A stretch of 64,000 bases of DNA from Moraxellaceae bacterium AER2_44_116. Its GTDB lineage: Bacteria > Pseudomonadota > Gammaproteobacteria > Pseudomonadales > Moraxellaceae. The notes under the pieces are model-generated. The model did not search any database. It was not told the origin of the DNA and was given only the letters and a program-made list of their open reading frames with translations. The position numbers were made by a program, and so were the translations under genes. The stretch is taken from positions 251,510 through 315,509 of the forward strand of contig VIAD01000002.1 in NCBI GenBank assembly GCA_006546595.1, in the 5' to 3' direction. Positions 23,125-31,472 of this stretch are shown here, one piece after another (within the stretch, counting starts at the first letter, position 1; every line of letters begins with the position of its first letter).

Positions 23125-25457
23125 AGTGTTTCATTGACAACTGCTTGTCGTAAACGCAAGGCATTAAACACCACCGATACTGAGCTCAGGCTCATCGCCA
23201 CTGCCGCAATCATGGGGGATAATAACCAACCGGTTAGTGAGTACAACACGCCTGACGCAATCGGCACACCAATAGAATTATAAACAAACGCAAACGCTAA
23301 GTTTTGCTTCATATTGGCGACGGTTGCCACCGAAATGGCTCGCGCCACTGTAATGCCGCGTAAATCCCCTTTGACCAGAGTCACTTGCGCGCTGTTCATC
23401 GCGACATCTGTGCCTGTGCCCATTGCAATGCCAATGTCGGCGCGTGCCAGTGCGGGGGCATCATTAATGCCATCACCTGCCATCGCGACACAACGGCCTT
23501 CTTTTTGCAGACGCTCCACTAAGGCTAATTTGTCGGCGGGTTTCACTTCACCATAGACTTCTTCAATACCTAAGGTTTTGCCAACGGCTTGCGCTGTGGT
23601 TACACCGTCACCCGTCGCCATAATGACGCGAATATTAGCGGCGCGTAATGACGCTAAGGCATCGGCAGTGGTTGTTTTAATGGGGTCGGCAACGGCAATG
23701 AGTCCCGCTAATTGGCCATCGACGGCCAGATACATGACACTTGCGCCTTGAGTGCGTAATTCCTCGGCTGGATTGAGCAGAGCGGTACTATCAATGCCTG
23801 CTTGCTGCATCAATGCGGTATTGCCCATTGCTAATTTTTTGCCATCGACGACACCATAGACACCAATGCCTGTGCTGGACTCAAACTGCGTGACTGCGCC
23901 TAACGTGATGTTACGTTCGCGAGCGGCGCGAACAATAGCCGCAGCAAGTGGATGTTCACTGCCTTGATCTAAACTCGCGGCCAGATACAGCAGCTCGGCT
24001 TCGTTAAACGGGGCGGCGCAAACAATACGATCGAAGACGGGACGGCCTTCGGTGAGCGTGCCTGTTTTATCGACAATTAAGGTGTCAATTTTGCGCAGAT
24101 TTTCGATGGCGGAGGCATCTCTAAATAAGACACCATGATTTGCACCTGTCCCTGTTGCCACCATAATTGACATCGGTGTCGCTAAGCCTAATGCACATGG
24201 GCAGGCAATAATCAGTACCGCGACGGCATTGATTAAACCAAAGACCCAGTTAGAGGCCAATAATCCCCAACCTAAAAAGGTGATGATGGCGACCGCAATC
24301 ACGGTGACAACAAAGTAGCCTGCCACGGTATCCGCCATGCGTTGCATGGGGGCGCGTGAGCGTTGTGCTTGCATCACCATTTGGACGATTTGCGCGAGCA
24401 TGGTACTAGAACCAACATGTTCGGAGCGAATCACCAAACTGCCTGTTGTATTCATGGTTGCGCCAATGACTTTATCACCGATGCGTTTGCTAATGGGCAC
24501 AGGTTCGCCCGTCAACATGGCTTCATCAATAGCACTACTGCCTTCAATGACAATCCCATCAACAGGTACTTTTTCACCGGGTCGAACGCGTAATCTATCG
24601 CCAACATAAACATGGGTCAGGGGAATGTCTTCTTCTTCACCAGAGGCCAAAATGCGCCGTGCGGTTTTGGGGGCAAGTTTAAGTAACGATTTAATCGCCG
24701 CTGAGGTTTGCGAGCGCGCTTGTAACTCCATCATTTGCCCTAATAAGGTGAGGGAGATAATCACTGCCGATGCTTCAAAATAGACTGCGACTCGTCCCAT
24801 TGACATAAATGATTCGGGGAACGAGGAGGGTGTTAGGGTCGCAACAATACTATAAATAAACGCTGAACCCGTACCAAGACTGATCAACGTCCACATGTTT
24901 GGACTACGATGCTGAATGGATTGCCAACCTCGGACATAAAAAGGCCAGCCAGCCCACAGCACCACAGGAATGGATAACACCATTTCAATCCAACTTTGCG
25001 TTGCCATATCAAACCAATGCAGTTGGTGGCCAAACATAGCCAACACAAAGACACACAGCGTTAACGGTAATGTGCGCCAAAAACGATGGCGAAAATCAAC
25101 TAATTCTGGGTTTTCTTGTTCGTCTAAACAGGGCTGCATGGGTTCTAATGCCATACCACATTTGGGACAAGTACCTGCGCTGGCTTGGACTATTTCAGGG
25201 TGCATCGGACAAGTGTATTCAACACCGATCACGACTTCAGTTGGCGCGACGGAGTCCGTCGATTGGGGCGTTAAATACCGTATGGGATCAAGCTGAAACT
25301 TAGTTAAGCATTTAGGGTTGCAGAAGTAAAAATGCTGACCTTGATAGTCGCAGTGATGAACGGAGTCGGTGGTGACGTTCATGCCACAAACGGGGTCTTT
25401 TAGGCCAGTTGACGGCTGCATGTGACTGTTATCGTGAGGGTGTTCGTGGTTGGGCAT
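23121..25457 (-). CDS. copA: Copper-translocating P1B-type ATPase
   Basis: A 778-residue P-type ATPase exporting copper (or silver). The N terminus carries a YHS domain (LKDPVCGMNVTTDSVHHCDY, residues ~20-62) and a heavy-metal-binding zinc-ribbon-like segment (YTCPMHPEIVQASAGTCPKC) in place of an HMA domain. The core has eight membrane helices, TGEP in the actuator, the CPC metal site IACPCALGLATP, the phosphorylation motif DKTGTLTEG, the nucleotide-site HP in EHPLAAAI, and GDGINDAPALA. The ATG at 25457 has AGGAG seven bases upstream. It lies 91 bp downstream of a Met-rich secreted protein gene on the same strand. Its stop codon lies inside a repeat. Confidence 0.95.
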   Translation of the reverse strand: MPNHEHPHDNSHMQPSTGLKDPVCGMNVTTDSVHHCDYQGQHFYFCNPKCLTKFQLDPIRYLTPQSTDSVAPTEVVIGVEYTCPMHPEIVQASAGTCPKCGMALEPMQPCLDEQENPELVDFRHRFWRTLPLTLCVFVLAMFGHQLHWFDMATQSWIEMVLSIPVVLWAGWPFYVRGWQSIQHRSPNMWTLISLGTGSAFIYSIVATLTPSSFPESFMSMGRVAVYFEASAVIISLTLLGQMMELQARSQTSAAIKSLLKLAPKTARRILASGEEEDIPLTHVYVGDRLRVRPGEKVPVDGIVIEGSSAIDEAMLTGEPVPISKRIGDKVIGATMNTTGSLVIRSEHVGSSTMLAQIVQMVMQAQRSRAPMQRMADTVAGYFVVTVIAVAIITFLGWGLLASNWVFGLINAVAVLIIACPCALGLATPMSIMVATGTGANHGVLFRDASAIENLRKIDTLIVDKTGTLTEGRPVFDRIVCAAPFNEAELLYLAASLDQGSEHPLAAAIVRAARERNITLGAVTQFESSTGIGVYGVVDGKKLAMGNTALMQQAGIDSTALLNPAEELRTQGASVMYLAVDGQLAGLIAVADPIKTTTADALASLRAANIRVIMATGDGVTTAQAVGKTLGIEEVYGEVKPADKLALVERLQKEGRCVAMAGDGINDAPALARADIGIAMGTGTDVAMNSAQVTLVKGDLRGITVARAISVATVANMKQNLAFAFVYNSIGVPIASGVLYSLTGWLLSPMIAAVAMSLSSVSVVFNALRLRQAVVNETL

Positions 25458-25548
25458 CACAAGCTCCTATCGCCAATCCGCATTGGCGTGGTTGATCGGC
25501 GAGTCAAACCTGCTAAGCACTTTTTAGCAGGTTCGCATGATAAAATGC

Positions 25549-26001
25549 TTATTGTGCAGGCGGTGTATCGTGGTGGCGATGGTGATGTTTTGGCATGGTC
25601 TTTTTAGTCTTTGCCGCAGCTTGCTCTTTTGCTGCCATTTTTTTGACGCAATTTTTATGCATATCCTGCATGTCTTTGCTCATAGTACTGTCTTTATTGC
25701 CTTCTTCCATGCAGGATTTTTTCATGTCTTCCATACACGTTTTCTGCGTGTCAGCGTTGACAGCACCCTCTTTTTTAGTCTCTTCCATGCAGTGTTTATG
25801 CATGTGTTTCATGTCTTTCATACCAGTCATGTTTTTCATGCCCTTCATGTCTTTCATGTCTTTCATGTCTTTCATGCTTTTTGCGTCTTGACTGATATCC
25901 GCAGGACTCATGTCAGGGCCAGACATCGATTTTTCTTCCGCAAATGCAGGAGACATGGCCAACACGGCAATCAATGGTAATAACACGGTACAGAATTTCA
26001 T
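25549..26001 (-). CDS. Secreted Met/Lys/Asp-repeat protein, likely metal-binding
   Basis: A 150-residue protein with a Sec signal peptide (residues 1-20, ending SPAFAEE). The mature part opens with MSGPDMSPAD and then a run of MKD/MKG/MKN/MTG/MKH triplets (about residues 40-65), encoded by repeats of GTCTTTCAT. Next come three HC/TC/SC elements (HKHCMEE, KTCMEDM, KSCMEEG) and a fourth, HKNCVKKM. The tail is His-rich (PKHHHRHHD). Spaced Met, His and Cys suggest periplasmic copper binding, consistent with the copA gene 91 bp downstream. The family is not one I can name; pentapeptide-like or simple low-complexity alternatives remain possible. Confidence 0.75.
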   Translation of the reverse strand: MKFCTVLLPLIAVLAMSPAFAEEKSMSGPDMSPADISQDAKSMKDMKDMKDMKGMKNMTGMKDMKHMHKHCMEETKKEGAVNADTQKTCMEDMKKSCMEEGNKDSTMSKDMQDMHKNCVKKMAAKEQAAAKTKKTMPKHHHRHHDTPPAQ

Positions 26002-26132
26002 GGTGTTTATCTCAAGGTAATGGCGAAAGTAGAATGATTCTATACCCACTAAATTGATATTTCCCCAGTAATTATGTGTCTATTTTAGGTTAAAATAGCG
26101 TCCCTTTTGTTTGTTAACGCCGATCATTCACT

Positions 26133-27476
26133 ATGACTCCTGAATTGTTACTGCCTGCTGGCAGCCTTGAAAAAATGCGTACTGCTTATGACTTTGGTGC
26201 GGATGCCGTGTACGCAGGTTTGCCGCGTTATTCGTTGCGTGCACGTAATAATGACTTTCGGGTAGAGCAATTGGCACAAGGTATTGAAGAAGCACATACA
26301 CGTGGCAAGCAGTTTTATGTGACCGCCAATATCTTGCCACATAACGATAAAGTGCGTAGTTTTGTTCGTCAGTTGCAGCCGATTGTCGAGATGAAACCCG
26401 ATGCCTTTATCATGGCCGACCCCGGTTTGATTATGTTGGCGCGTGAAGCATGGCCAGATATTAATATTCATTTGTCGGTGCAAGCTAACACCCTTAATTA
26501 TGCCTCAGTGAAATTTTGGCAAAGTGTCGGTGTTAAACGCATTATTTTGTCGCGTGAATTATCCTTAGATGAAATTGCAGAAATTCGCCAACAATGCCCT
26601 GATATGGAAATAGAAGTATTTGTGCATGGTGCATTGTGTATTGCTTATTCGGGACGTTGTTTATTATCGGGTTATTTTAACCGCCGCGACCCTAATCAAG
26701 GTACATGTACCAATGCTTGTCGTTGGAATTATAAAATGCACGATGCCGACCAGAACGAAGCGGGCGATGTCGTTAAATTACAAGGTTTTGATTTTGGTAA
26801 AGAATTGGAAGAAGCCAATAGTAGTTTTTCCGCGTGTGGTAGTACTGAGCGTCATCCTGCCGCCAATCAAGTTTATTTAATTGAAGAAGCCAATCGTGCG
26901 GGTGAATTAATGCCGATTATGGAAGATGAACACGGCACATATATCATGAACTCTAAGGATTTACGCGCCATTGAATATATTGAAAAATTGACCAACATTG
27001 GTGTGACTTCCTTAAAAATCGAAGGCCGTACCAAGTCACAATATTATGTAGCGCGTACCGCGCAAACTTATCGTCGAGCGATTGATGATGCTGTCGCAGG
27101 GCGGCCATTTAATCCTGAGTTACTGTTAGAGTTAGAAGGTTTGTCGAATCGGGGTTATACCGCAGGTTTTTTACAACGTCATGTGTCGCAAGACACGCAA
27201 AACTATATTACAGGCAACTCCGAAGCGAAACGAAGCCAGTTTGTGGGGCAAGTATTGTCGGTTGAAGACGGTTGGGCTTTAGTGGATGTCAAAAATCGTT
27301 TTGCCCTACAAGATCGGCTAGAAGTGATTCATCCTCAAGGTAATGTCGAAATGATTTTAACCGAGATGCGTGGCAAGCATAACGAGGCCGTTGATGTTGC
27401 TGCGGGTAGTGGCATTTTAGTCAAGATTCCTTTAGCAAGTACATTTAATGGCGCGATGATAGCAAGATTGTTGTAA
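26133..27476 (+). CDS. trhP: tRNA 5-hydroxyuridine modification protein TrhP (YegQ, U32 family)
   Basis: A 447-residue U32-peptidase-family protein of the YegQ/TrhP type, which works in prephenate-dependent hydroxylation of uridine 34 in tRNA. It starts MTPELLLPAGSLEKMRTAYD and continues FGADAVYAGLPRYSLRAR, both classic. The conserved Cys cluster includes GALCIAYSGRCLLSGYF and QGTCTNACRWNY, likely iron-sulfur ligands, and LKIEGRTKSQYYVARTAQTY follows. The length matches YegQ. It appears monocistronic or leads to the glycosylase gene 28 bp downstream. Older annotations would read collagenase-like protease. Confidence 0.93.
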   Translation: MTPELLLPAGSLEKMRTAYDFGADAVYAGLPRYSLRARNNDFRVEQLAQGIEEAHTRGKQFYVTANILPHNDKVRSFVRQLQPIVEMKPDAFIMADPGLIMLAREAWPDINIHLSVQANTLNYASVKFWQSVGVKRIILSRELSLDEIAEIRQQCPDMEIEVFVHGALCIAYSGRCLLSGYFNRRDPNQGTCTNACRWNYKMHDADQNEAGDVVKLQGFDFGKELEEANSSFSACGSTERHPAANQVYLIEEANRAGELMPIMEDEHGTYIMNSKDLRAIEYIEKLTNIGVTSLKIEGRTKSQYYVARTAQTYRRAIDDAVAGRPFNPELLLELEGLSNRGYTAGFLQRHVSQDTQNYITGNSEAKRSQFVGQVLSVEDGWALVDVKNRFALQDRLEVIHPQGNVEMILTEMRGKHNEAVDVAAGSGILVKIPLASTFNGAMIARLL

Positions 27477-27503
27477 AACAATTATCTACACAGAGCTAAA
27501 AAT

Positions 27504-28049
27504 ATGGTGGCGATTGATGGTGCGGTAATAGTCAATGACACGGTGTTGTTGCAAGCGTTCCCACCAGTTGCCAAGCCCGATGCGCGTATTTTGATCTTGG
27601 GTAGTATGCCCAGTGCCGCCTCGCTATCGGCACAACAATATTATGCGCATCCGCGTAATGCGTTTTGGTCTATTTTATCAACGATCACGGGCGTGGCGGC
27701 GGATGCGCCTTATAGCGAACGGTTAAATAGTTTGATAGATGCTCGCTTTGCGCTGTGGGATGTTTTGCAGGGTTGTGAGCGTAAAGGCAGTTTAGATTCC
27801 GCTATTGTCGATGCCACGAGCGTGACGAATGATTTTGCACTTTTTATCAGCGAACATCCCTATCTTGAGCGGGTGGTATTTAATGAAGCTAAGGCAGAAC
27901 AGTGTTTTCGGCGGCAAGTCCAGTTACCACCGTCGATGCGCGATGCGCTAGAGTTTCGGAGAGTGCCTTCCACCAGTCCTGCTCATGCCAGTTGGTCTTT
28001 TCAGCGTAAATTAGAGGTATGGCGGGATGCTCTTTGTTTTGATGAATAG
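27504..28049 (+). CDS. Hypoxanthine-DNA glycosylase (UDG superfamily family 6)
   Basis: A 181-residue member of the uracil-DNA glycosylase superfamily, of the hypoxanthine-DNA glycosylase type that removes deaminated adenine. Motif 1 is LILGSMPSAASLSAQQYYAH followed by PRNAFW, and the C-terminal motif is VPSTSPAHASW. Motif 1 shows Ser rather than a catalytic Asp after the LGS, as in family 6 enzymes where a nearby Asn does the chemistry. It starts 28 bp after trhP and may be cotranscribed. Mug-type glycosylase is the alternative label. Confidence 0.85.
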   Translation: MVAIDGAVIVNDTVLLQAFPPVAKPDARILILGSMPSAASLSAQQYYAHPRNAFWSILSTITGVAADAPYSERLNSLIDARFALWDVLQGCERKGSLDSAIVDATSVTNDFALFISEHPYLERVVFNEAKAEQCFRRQVQLPPSMRDALEFRRVPSTSPAHASWSFQRKLEVWRDALCFDE

Positions 28050-28072
28050 TTTGTCTTGTCGTTGGTTTTAAT

Positions 28073-28396
28073 ATGACTCCTCTTTATCGTATTTTTCTAA
28101 TGTTTGAATGGGGTGGAGGCAGCCTTTGGTGTGGCAACGAAGCTGCATTAGAGAAATTTGATGTTGGCTCGTTGGAGGAGGTTTTGCCGCTATCTACATC
28201 TATCCGCGAGCAACTGGATAAGTTGTCGGCATGGCATGATCAGGCATTAAATTGGTCTAACCCCGCCGATGTCAGTCCATGGAATGAAGATGAGTTTGAG
28301 CGTTTTGAGAATGCAGCCAATGCCATGCGTGTGCAACTACAAGCAGAGCTTGGTGCTGATTTTGAGATTGTATATGTGCCACTTGGCAAAAATTAA
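28073..28396 (+). CDS. Uncharacterised small acidic protein
   Basis: A 107-residue protein that I do not recognise. It is acidic and soluble, with an aromatic N terminus (FEWGGGSLWCGN), a predicted helix around residues 40-60 with REQLDKLSAWHDQALNW, and a final strand FEIVYVPLG. No signal peptide or membrane segment is seen. It starts 24 bp after the glycosylase gene and may be part of the same transcript. Codon use looks like that of its neighbours. The gene ends shortly before the island boundary. Confidence 0.6.
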   Translation: MTPLYRIFLMFEWGGGSLWCGNEAALEKFDVGSLEEVLPLSTSIREQLDKLSAWHDQALNWSNPADVSPWNEDEFERFENAANAMRVQLQAELGADFEIVYVPLGKN

Positions 28397-28468
28397 TTAC
28401 TCGTGCCTAGGCTAGTGCTTTATTTTAAGCCAACGACTTAAGTGTTGTCGTCATGGACGTAAAATAAA

Positions 28469-28494
28469 AAAGCCCTACATTTCTGTAAGGCTTT
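28469..28494 (-). terminator. Rho-independent terminator, probably that of the CAU tRNA
   Basis: On the minus strand AAAGCCTTACA-GAAA-TGTAGGGCTTT forms a stem with one mismatch and runs into TTTATTTT. It points in the same direction as the tRNA at 34643-34719 and lies 8 bases beyond the duplicated tRNA end at 28503, so it is probably the tRNA's own terminator, separated by island insertion. Confidence 0.7.
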
Positions 28495-28502
28495 GATATA
28501 TA

Positions 28503-28521
28503 TGGTGGGTCTGCACGCACT
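28503..28521. repeat. Island att site, left copy of the tRNA 3' end
   Basis: TGGTGGGTCTGCACGCACT matches the 3' end of the CAU tRNA at 34643-34661 (TGGTGGGTCTGCACGGACT) at 18 of 19 positions in direct orientation. With the integrase remnant beside the tRNA, this marks the left boundary of a ~6.1 kb island. Confidence 0.85.
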
Positions 28522-28573
28522 CAAATAATTACCTAATGCATTGAATTTGAATGGTTTTATTTTGTTACAAAAA

Positions 28574-28598
28574 ACGGTTACTGCTTAAGTTACCGTAA
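28574..28598. promoter_or_regulatory. GTTACCGTAA-type arm sites, left end of island
   Basis: ACGGTTACT (28574-28582) and GTTACCGTAA (28589-28598) form an inverted pair. The same 10-mer recurs inverted at 34480-34489 near the other att copy. They could be integrase or excisionase arm-type sites; this is inference from position and repetition. Confidence 0.45.
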
Positions 28599-28605
28599 TA
28601 TGGTT

Positions 28606-28952
28606 TTACCACTTTGCTAAATAAAAATGATGTAAGTCTAGTCTTACTGCTCCTTGTATTATATCAGCAGAAAAAACTACGCTGAAGTCAATTTTAGAGT
28701 CTAATTCAGAAGCAGGGGTTTTTATTGAATCGTACGAATTTTAGCTTCTGAGCTGTACGGAAACCCCGAATTTTTATACACTAGATCGCAAGGATAAATT
28801 GTTTGGTTTGTGGTGGAAAAAGTCAGTCGAAACTCCATAGATTTCCCCAAACAATCACCTAATAAAAAACAAGCATGATTCGCTTGAATGGCTGAGTTAT
28901 GTCTAAATAAATGAAGCTTGTTGCAGCCTTTAAATCTAAGATTCAGACACTT
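28606..28952 (-). pseudogene. Truncated, frameshifted gene remnant in island
   Basis: The minus strand reads open from about 28952: KLHLFRHNSAIQANHACFLL, then GDCLGKSMEFRLTFSTTNQ, TIYPCDLVYKNSGFPYSSEA and KIRTIQ before a TAA. Restoring one T in CAATAAAAACC continues in frame as KTPASELDSKIDFSVVFSAD, then IIQGAVRLDLHHFYLAKW and a stop at 28606-28608. That gives about 115 codons without a start codon, so the 5' part is lost. I do not recognise the family. It lies downstream of the Fic gene on the same strand; the rest of the 583 bp between 28397 and 28979 holds the terminator, att copy and arm sites. Confidence 0.5.
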
Positions 28953-28979
28953 CTAATTATTTACTTCCCACTTCGATAT

Positions 28980-30338
28980 TCATCTAGTGTGTTGCACACT
29001 TTGCCAGTGATAAAACTCTGAAGGTCGTAAGCCATAGCGCGCCAGTACACCTTCATGTAATCGACGCAGTTCCTCAATAATCAATGCCTGAACATTGTCT
29101 CGGTCACTATCATTTACTGATAACGCGACCGTTTGCTGGATAACGGTCAGTGCATCTTTTTCTGGCTGGGTCACAATGTCGCGCACGGTTTGTTTGATCA
29201 GTTGGCGATAGGCTAGTCTAATGGGGTCTGGCTCCATCAAGTCTTGTTTAATTGCCATATATTCCTGCGTTGAACGCTCATATGCCCAAACATACACATC
29301 ACGTAGCAACTCAATACGGGTCAATTCATAAACACCTAGAATCGCTCGGTGATAGGCTTGTTCTGGCACATCAACAAAAGTCAGTGGGCACAAGTTGGCG
29401 CGTATTAACGGCAGATTAGCCGCCAGTCGTGAGGTGCGTTTGTTGATGTCCGCAAAAGGCTGCAAGTAAGGTAAATGTACCATCACAAAAAAAGATTGTT
29501 CAAATGGGTCACTGATTTGGCTGGCTTTGGTCAGTACACTATCTAGCATATCGTTAATTTGCGAAGGTATCGCCAAGGGACGAAAAGCACTTTGTCCAAT
29601 TTCGACTATGTGCTGGCGAACTCGTCCTTCATCGGCGGGATTGGGTAGTAGATTTTCTGACAGTGAACTATGCAGATTCAACAAGGTGTAGCGATTAAAC
29701 GCTACACTGTCAGCATTATCGACCAAAAGCTCAATGGCCGCTTTATGATTCAGGATCATCTGGGTTTCGAGTACCGCTTTACCTTCGGCGATTGTGCCAT
29801 GTTCAATTAACCGACGAGTATCCAGCCGCGAATAGGTGTTACCTTCCAAATGGCTTGAAGCCCAAGATAAGTCGATTAGCAAGCGATCCAACATGGCACG
29901 GCCATAAGTACCCGCAGGGAGTTGGCTCTGACCTGTATCACCCATCTTGCGTAATTGTCGGCGTAGCGGTTCAGGTAAATACCATGTCTGATTGGGTTGG
30001 TAGCTATCTAGAAAGTCTTGTTGATAGCCGACGGGCTTGCGCGCCTCGATGGGTTGATCAATATAGGCAAGAATATCTGTGCTATCTGCCGATAGAGGAA
30101 TGTAACTGGGAAAAGCGTCTGACAGGCTCGGTAGTGTCGATAGGGAAGCAGAAGTTGCATGATAACGTCTTGCACGTCCTTGCCCCACGGCCATAATGCG
30201 CTGTTCCGCAATCAACTGGCTAATCCAACGTTGGGCTGTTCGGCGGGCTACCTCGGGATGCTGGGTTAATAGCTCGGCAAGGGTAAGCCCTTGGATGGAT
30301 TGCGTGATTGTTTGTAATAAGGTATTAATGTTTGACAT
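28980..30338 (-). CDS. Fic-family protein with N-terminal winged helix; catalytic His replaced by Gln
   Basis: A 452-residue protein. Residues ~15-60 form a winged HTH (LAELLTQHPEVARRTAQRW) and the rest a Fic domain. An inhibitory-helix motif of the form SxxxEG is present as SSHLEGN (161-167). The Fic active-site loop reads LQPFADINKRTSRLAAN (about 292-308): where AMPylating Fic proteins have His before PF, this one has Gln293, and GNGR is replaced by NKR. Such a protein may lack classic AMP transfer and could act chiefly as a DNA-binding regulator. Five helically phased repeats lie directly upstream. It is divergent from the ATPase remnant, whose missing 5' part would have occupied this place. 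Confidence 0.85.
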   Translation of the reverse strand: MSNINTLLQTITQSIQGLTLAELLTQHPEVARRTAQRWISQLIAEQRIMAVGQGRARRYHATSASLSTLPSLSDAFPSYIPLSADSTDILAYIDQPIEARKPVGYQQDFLDSYQPNQTWYLPEPLRRQLRKMGDTGQSQLPAGTYGRAMLDRLLIDLSWASSHLEGNTYSRLDTRRLIEHGTIAEGKAVLETQMILNHKAAIELLVDNADSVAFNRYTLLNLHSSLSENLLPNPADEGRVRQHIVEIGQSAFRPLAIPSQINDMLDSVLTKASQISDPFEQSFFVMVHLPYLQPFADINKRTSRLAANLPLIRANLCPLTFVDVPEQAYHRAILGVYELTRIELLRDVYVWAYERSTQEYMAIKQDLMEPDPIRLAYRQLIKQTVRDIVTQPEKDALTVIQQTVALSVNDSDRDNVQALIIEELRRLHEGVLARYGLRPSEFYHWQSVQHTR

Positions 30339-30422
30339 GGCACAGTTTGGCGCAGTTTTAAAAGGTAGTGGCGCAATTATGGCGCAGTTTTGGTGGTAAT
30401 GCTATTGGGAATGGCGTAGTTT
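30338..30422. promoter_or_regulatory. Five phased TGGCGCAGTTT repeats: likely Fic operator
   Basis: TGGCGCAGTTT-type units begin at 30338 (TGGCACAGTTT), 30348, 30369 (TGGCGCAATTA), 30380 and 30412 (TGGCGTAGTTT). The steps are 10, 21, 11 and 32 bases, close to 1, 2, 1 and 3 helical turns, so all units face one side of the DNA. They touch the Fic start codon, and the Fic protein has a winged helix, suggesting autoregulation. Confidence 0.65.
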
Positions 30423-30446
30423 AGATGGTCTCGCGCTATAAACTTT

Positions 30447-30707
30447 ATGCAACGACACCAGCCTACACTGAATAGCAAAGGCGCACAGCTCATCTTTACC
30501 ACGCACGATACGTCGTTATTGGATGCCCCAAATTTATTTCGTCGTGATCAAATTTGGCTTGTGGAAAAAGATCGTGAGCAGGCTTCGGGTCTTGTCAGTT
30601 TATCTGAGTTTAGTCCACGCAAAAATGAAGCCTTAGAGCGCGGTTATTTGATGGGGCGTTACGGCGGTGTCCCCTTCCTAGAGCATCATTTGGGAGTGAA
30701 GCATTAA
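30447..30707 (+). pseudogene. C-terminal remnant of RloA/AbiLi-type AAA ATPase
   Basis: Only 86 codons remain of an ATPase that is normally over 400 residues. They carry the end of the OLD/ABC-like domain: GAQLIFTTHDTSLLDAPNLF with the switch-His segment TTHD, then FRRDQIWLVEKDRE, LSEFSPRKNEALERGYLMGR and YGGVPFLEHH. Walker A, signature and Walker B are absent. The nominal ATG at 30447 may not be used. The stop shares one base with the rloB ATG, as in intact rloAB operons. The 5' part was probably lost when the Fic gene arrived. Confidence 0.8.
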
Positions 30708-31369
30708 TGGCGCGTGATAACTCCCCCAAAGCACGTCAACGCCAACAACTTGATCGTAAACAAAGTCAGCGTGCTAGTTATGATCGCATCTTGATCGTGT
30801 CTGAGGGTAGTAAGAGCGAACCGTTATACTTTAAAGAAATTCGCTCAGCATATCGTTTGCATACAACCAATGTAGAAGTTCGACCCAGTGAGTTAGGTAC
30901 CGCTCCTATACAAGTGGTGCAGTATGCAAAAGAGCTGTTTGAAAACGGTGATGCCCATAAAGGTATTTTGCCGCGAGCTTTTGAGCAAGTGTATGCTGTT
31001 TTTGATCGGGATGACCACGAAAGCTATTTTCAAGTACTGAGGTTGGGGGAGTCGTTGAATGGCAAATTGCGTAATGATACTAAGCAAGCAATTATGTTCA
31101 AAGCGATTGCATCGGTGCCAAGTTTTGAATTATGGCTGTTATTACATTTTGAAGATGCTCAAGCACCATTGCATCGGGACGAGGCTCTTGGAAGGCTAAA
31201 ACGACATATACCCCGTTATGAAAAAGGGATGGGAATAACGCGTTCGACATTGTCAGTTGCATCGCAACGCGCCCAAATACTAGCAAAGCGGTTTAACGCC
31301 GATACTGTACCAGAACCTTATACGGCTGTTGTTGAGCTTGTGCAATTATTGACCCAATTACGGCAGTAG
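30707..31369 (+). CDS. rloB: RloB-family protein (TOPRIM-like, abortive-infection type)
   Basis: A 220-residue RloB-like protein, usually encoded after RloA in two-gene defence systems related to lactococcal AbiL. A basic N terminus is followed by ILIVSEGSKSEPLYFKEI (the TOPRIM-like Glu), then VYAVFDRDDHESY with acidic residues at the second metal site, and the conserved ASVPSFELWLLLHFEDAQAP. All expected motifs appear intact and the length is normal. Its partner ATPase is only a fragment, so the system should be non-functional or RloB may act alone. The start overlaps the remnant's stop by one base. Confidence 0.85.
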   Translation: MARDNSPKARQRQQLDRKQSQRASYDRILIVSEGSKSEPLYFKEIRSAYRLHTTNVEVRPSELGTAPIQVVQYAKELFENGDAHKGILPRAFEQVYAVFDRDDHESYFQVLRLGESLNGKLRNDTKQAIMFKAIASVPSFELWLLLHFEDAQAPLHRDEALGRLKRHIPRYEKGMGITRSTLSVASQRAQILAKRFNADTVPEPYTAVVELVQLLTQLRQ

Positions 31370-31472
31370 CCGAGCTTGCATGAAAAAAACGGGTTTAAAA
31401 CATTAATCCGCTATTTGATAATGATGGTGAATGTGTATTCGTAACTTATTGACTATAAGGAAGAGGTTTGTT

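Noticed and set aside
25507..25533. Terminator between the Met-rich gene and copA
   Set aside because: AACCTGCTAA/TTAGCAGGTT forms a good hairpin but has no T tract in the direction of transcription; it may be only a processing hairpin.
28503..28521. Second tRNA gene
   Set aside because: Only the 3' 19 bases of the tRNA are present; this is an att duplication.
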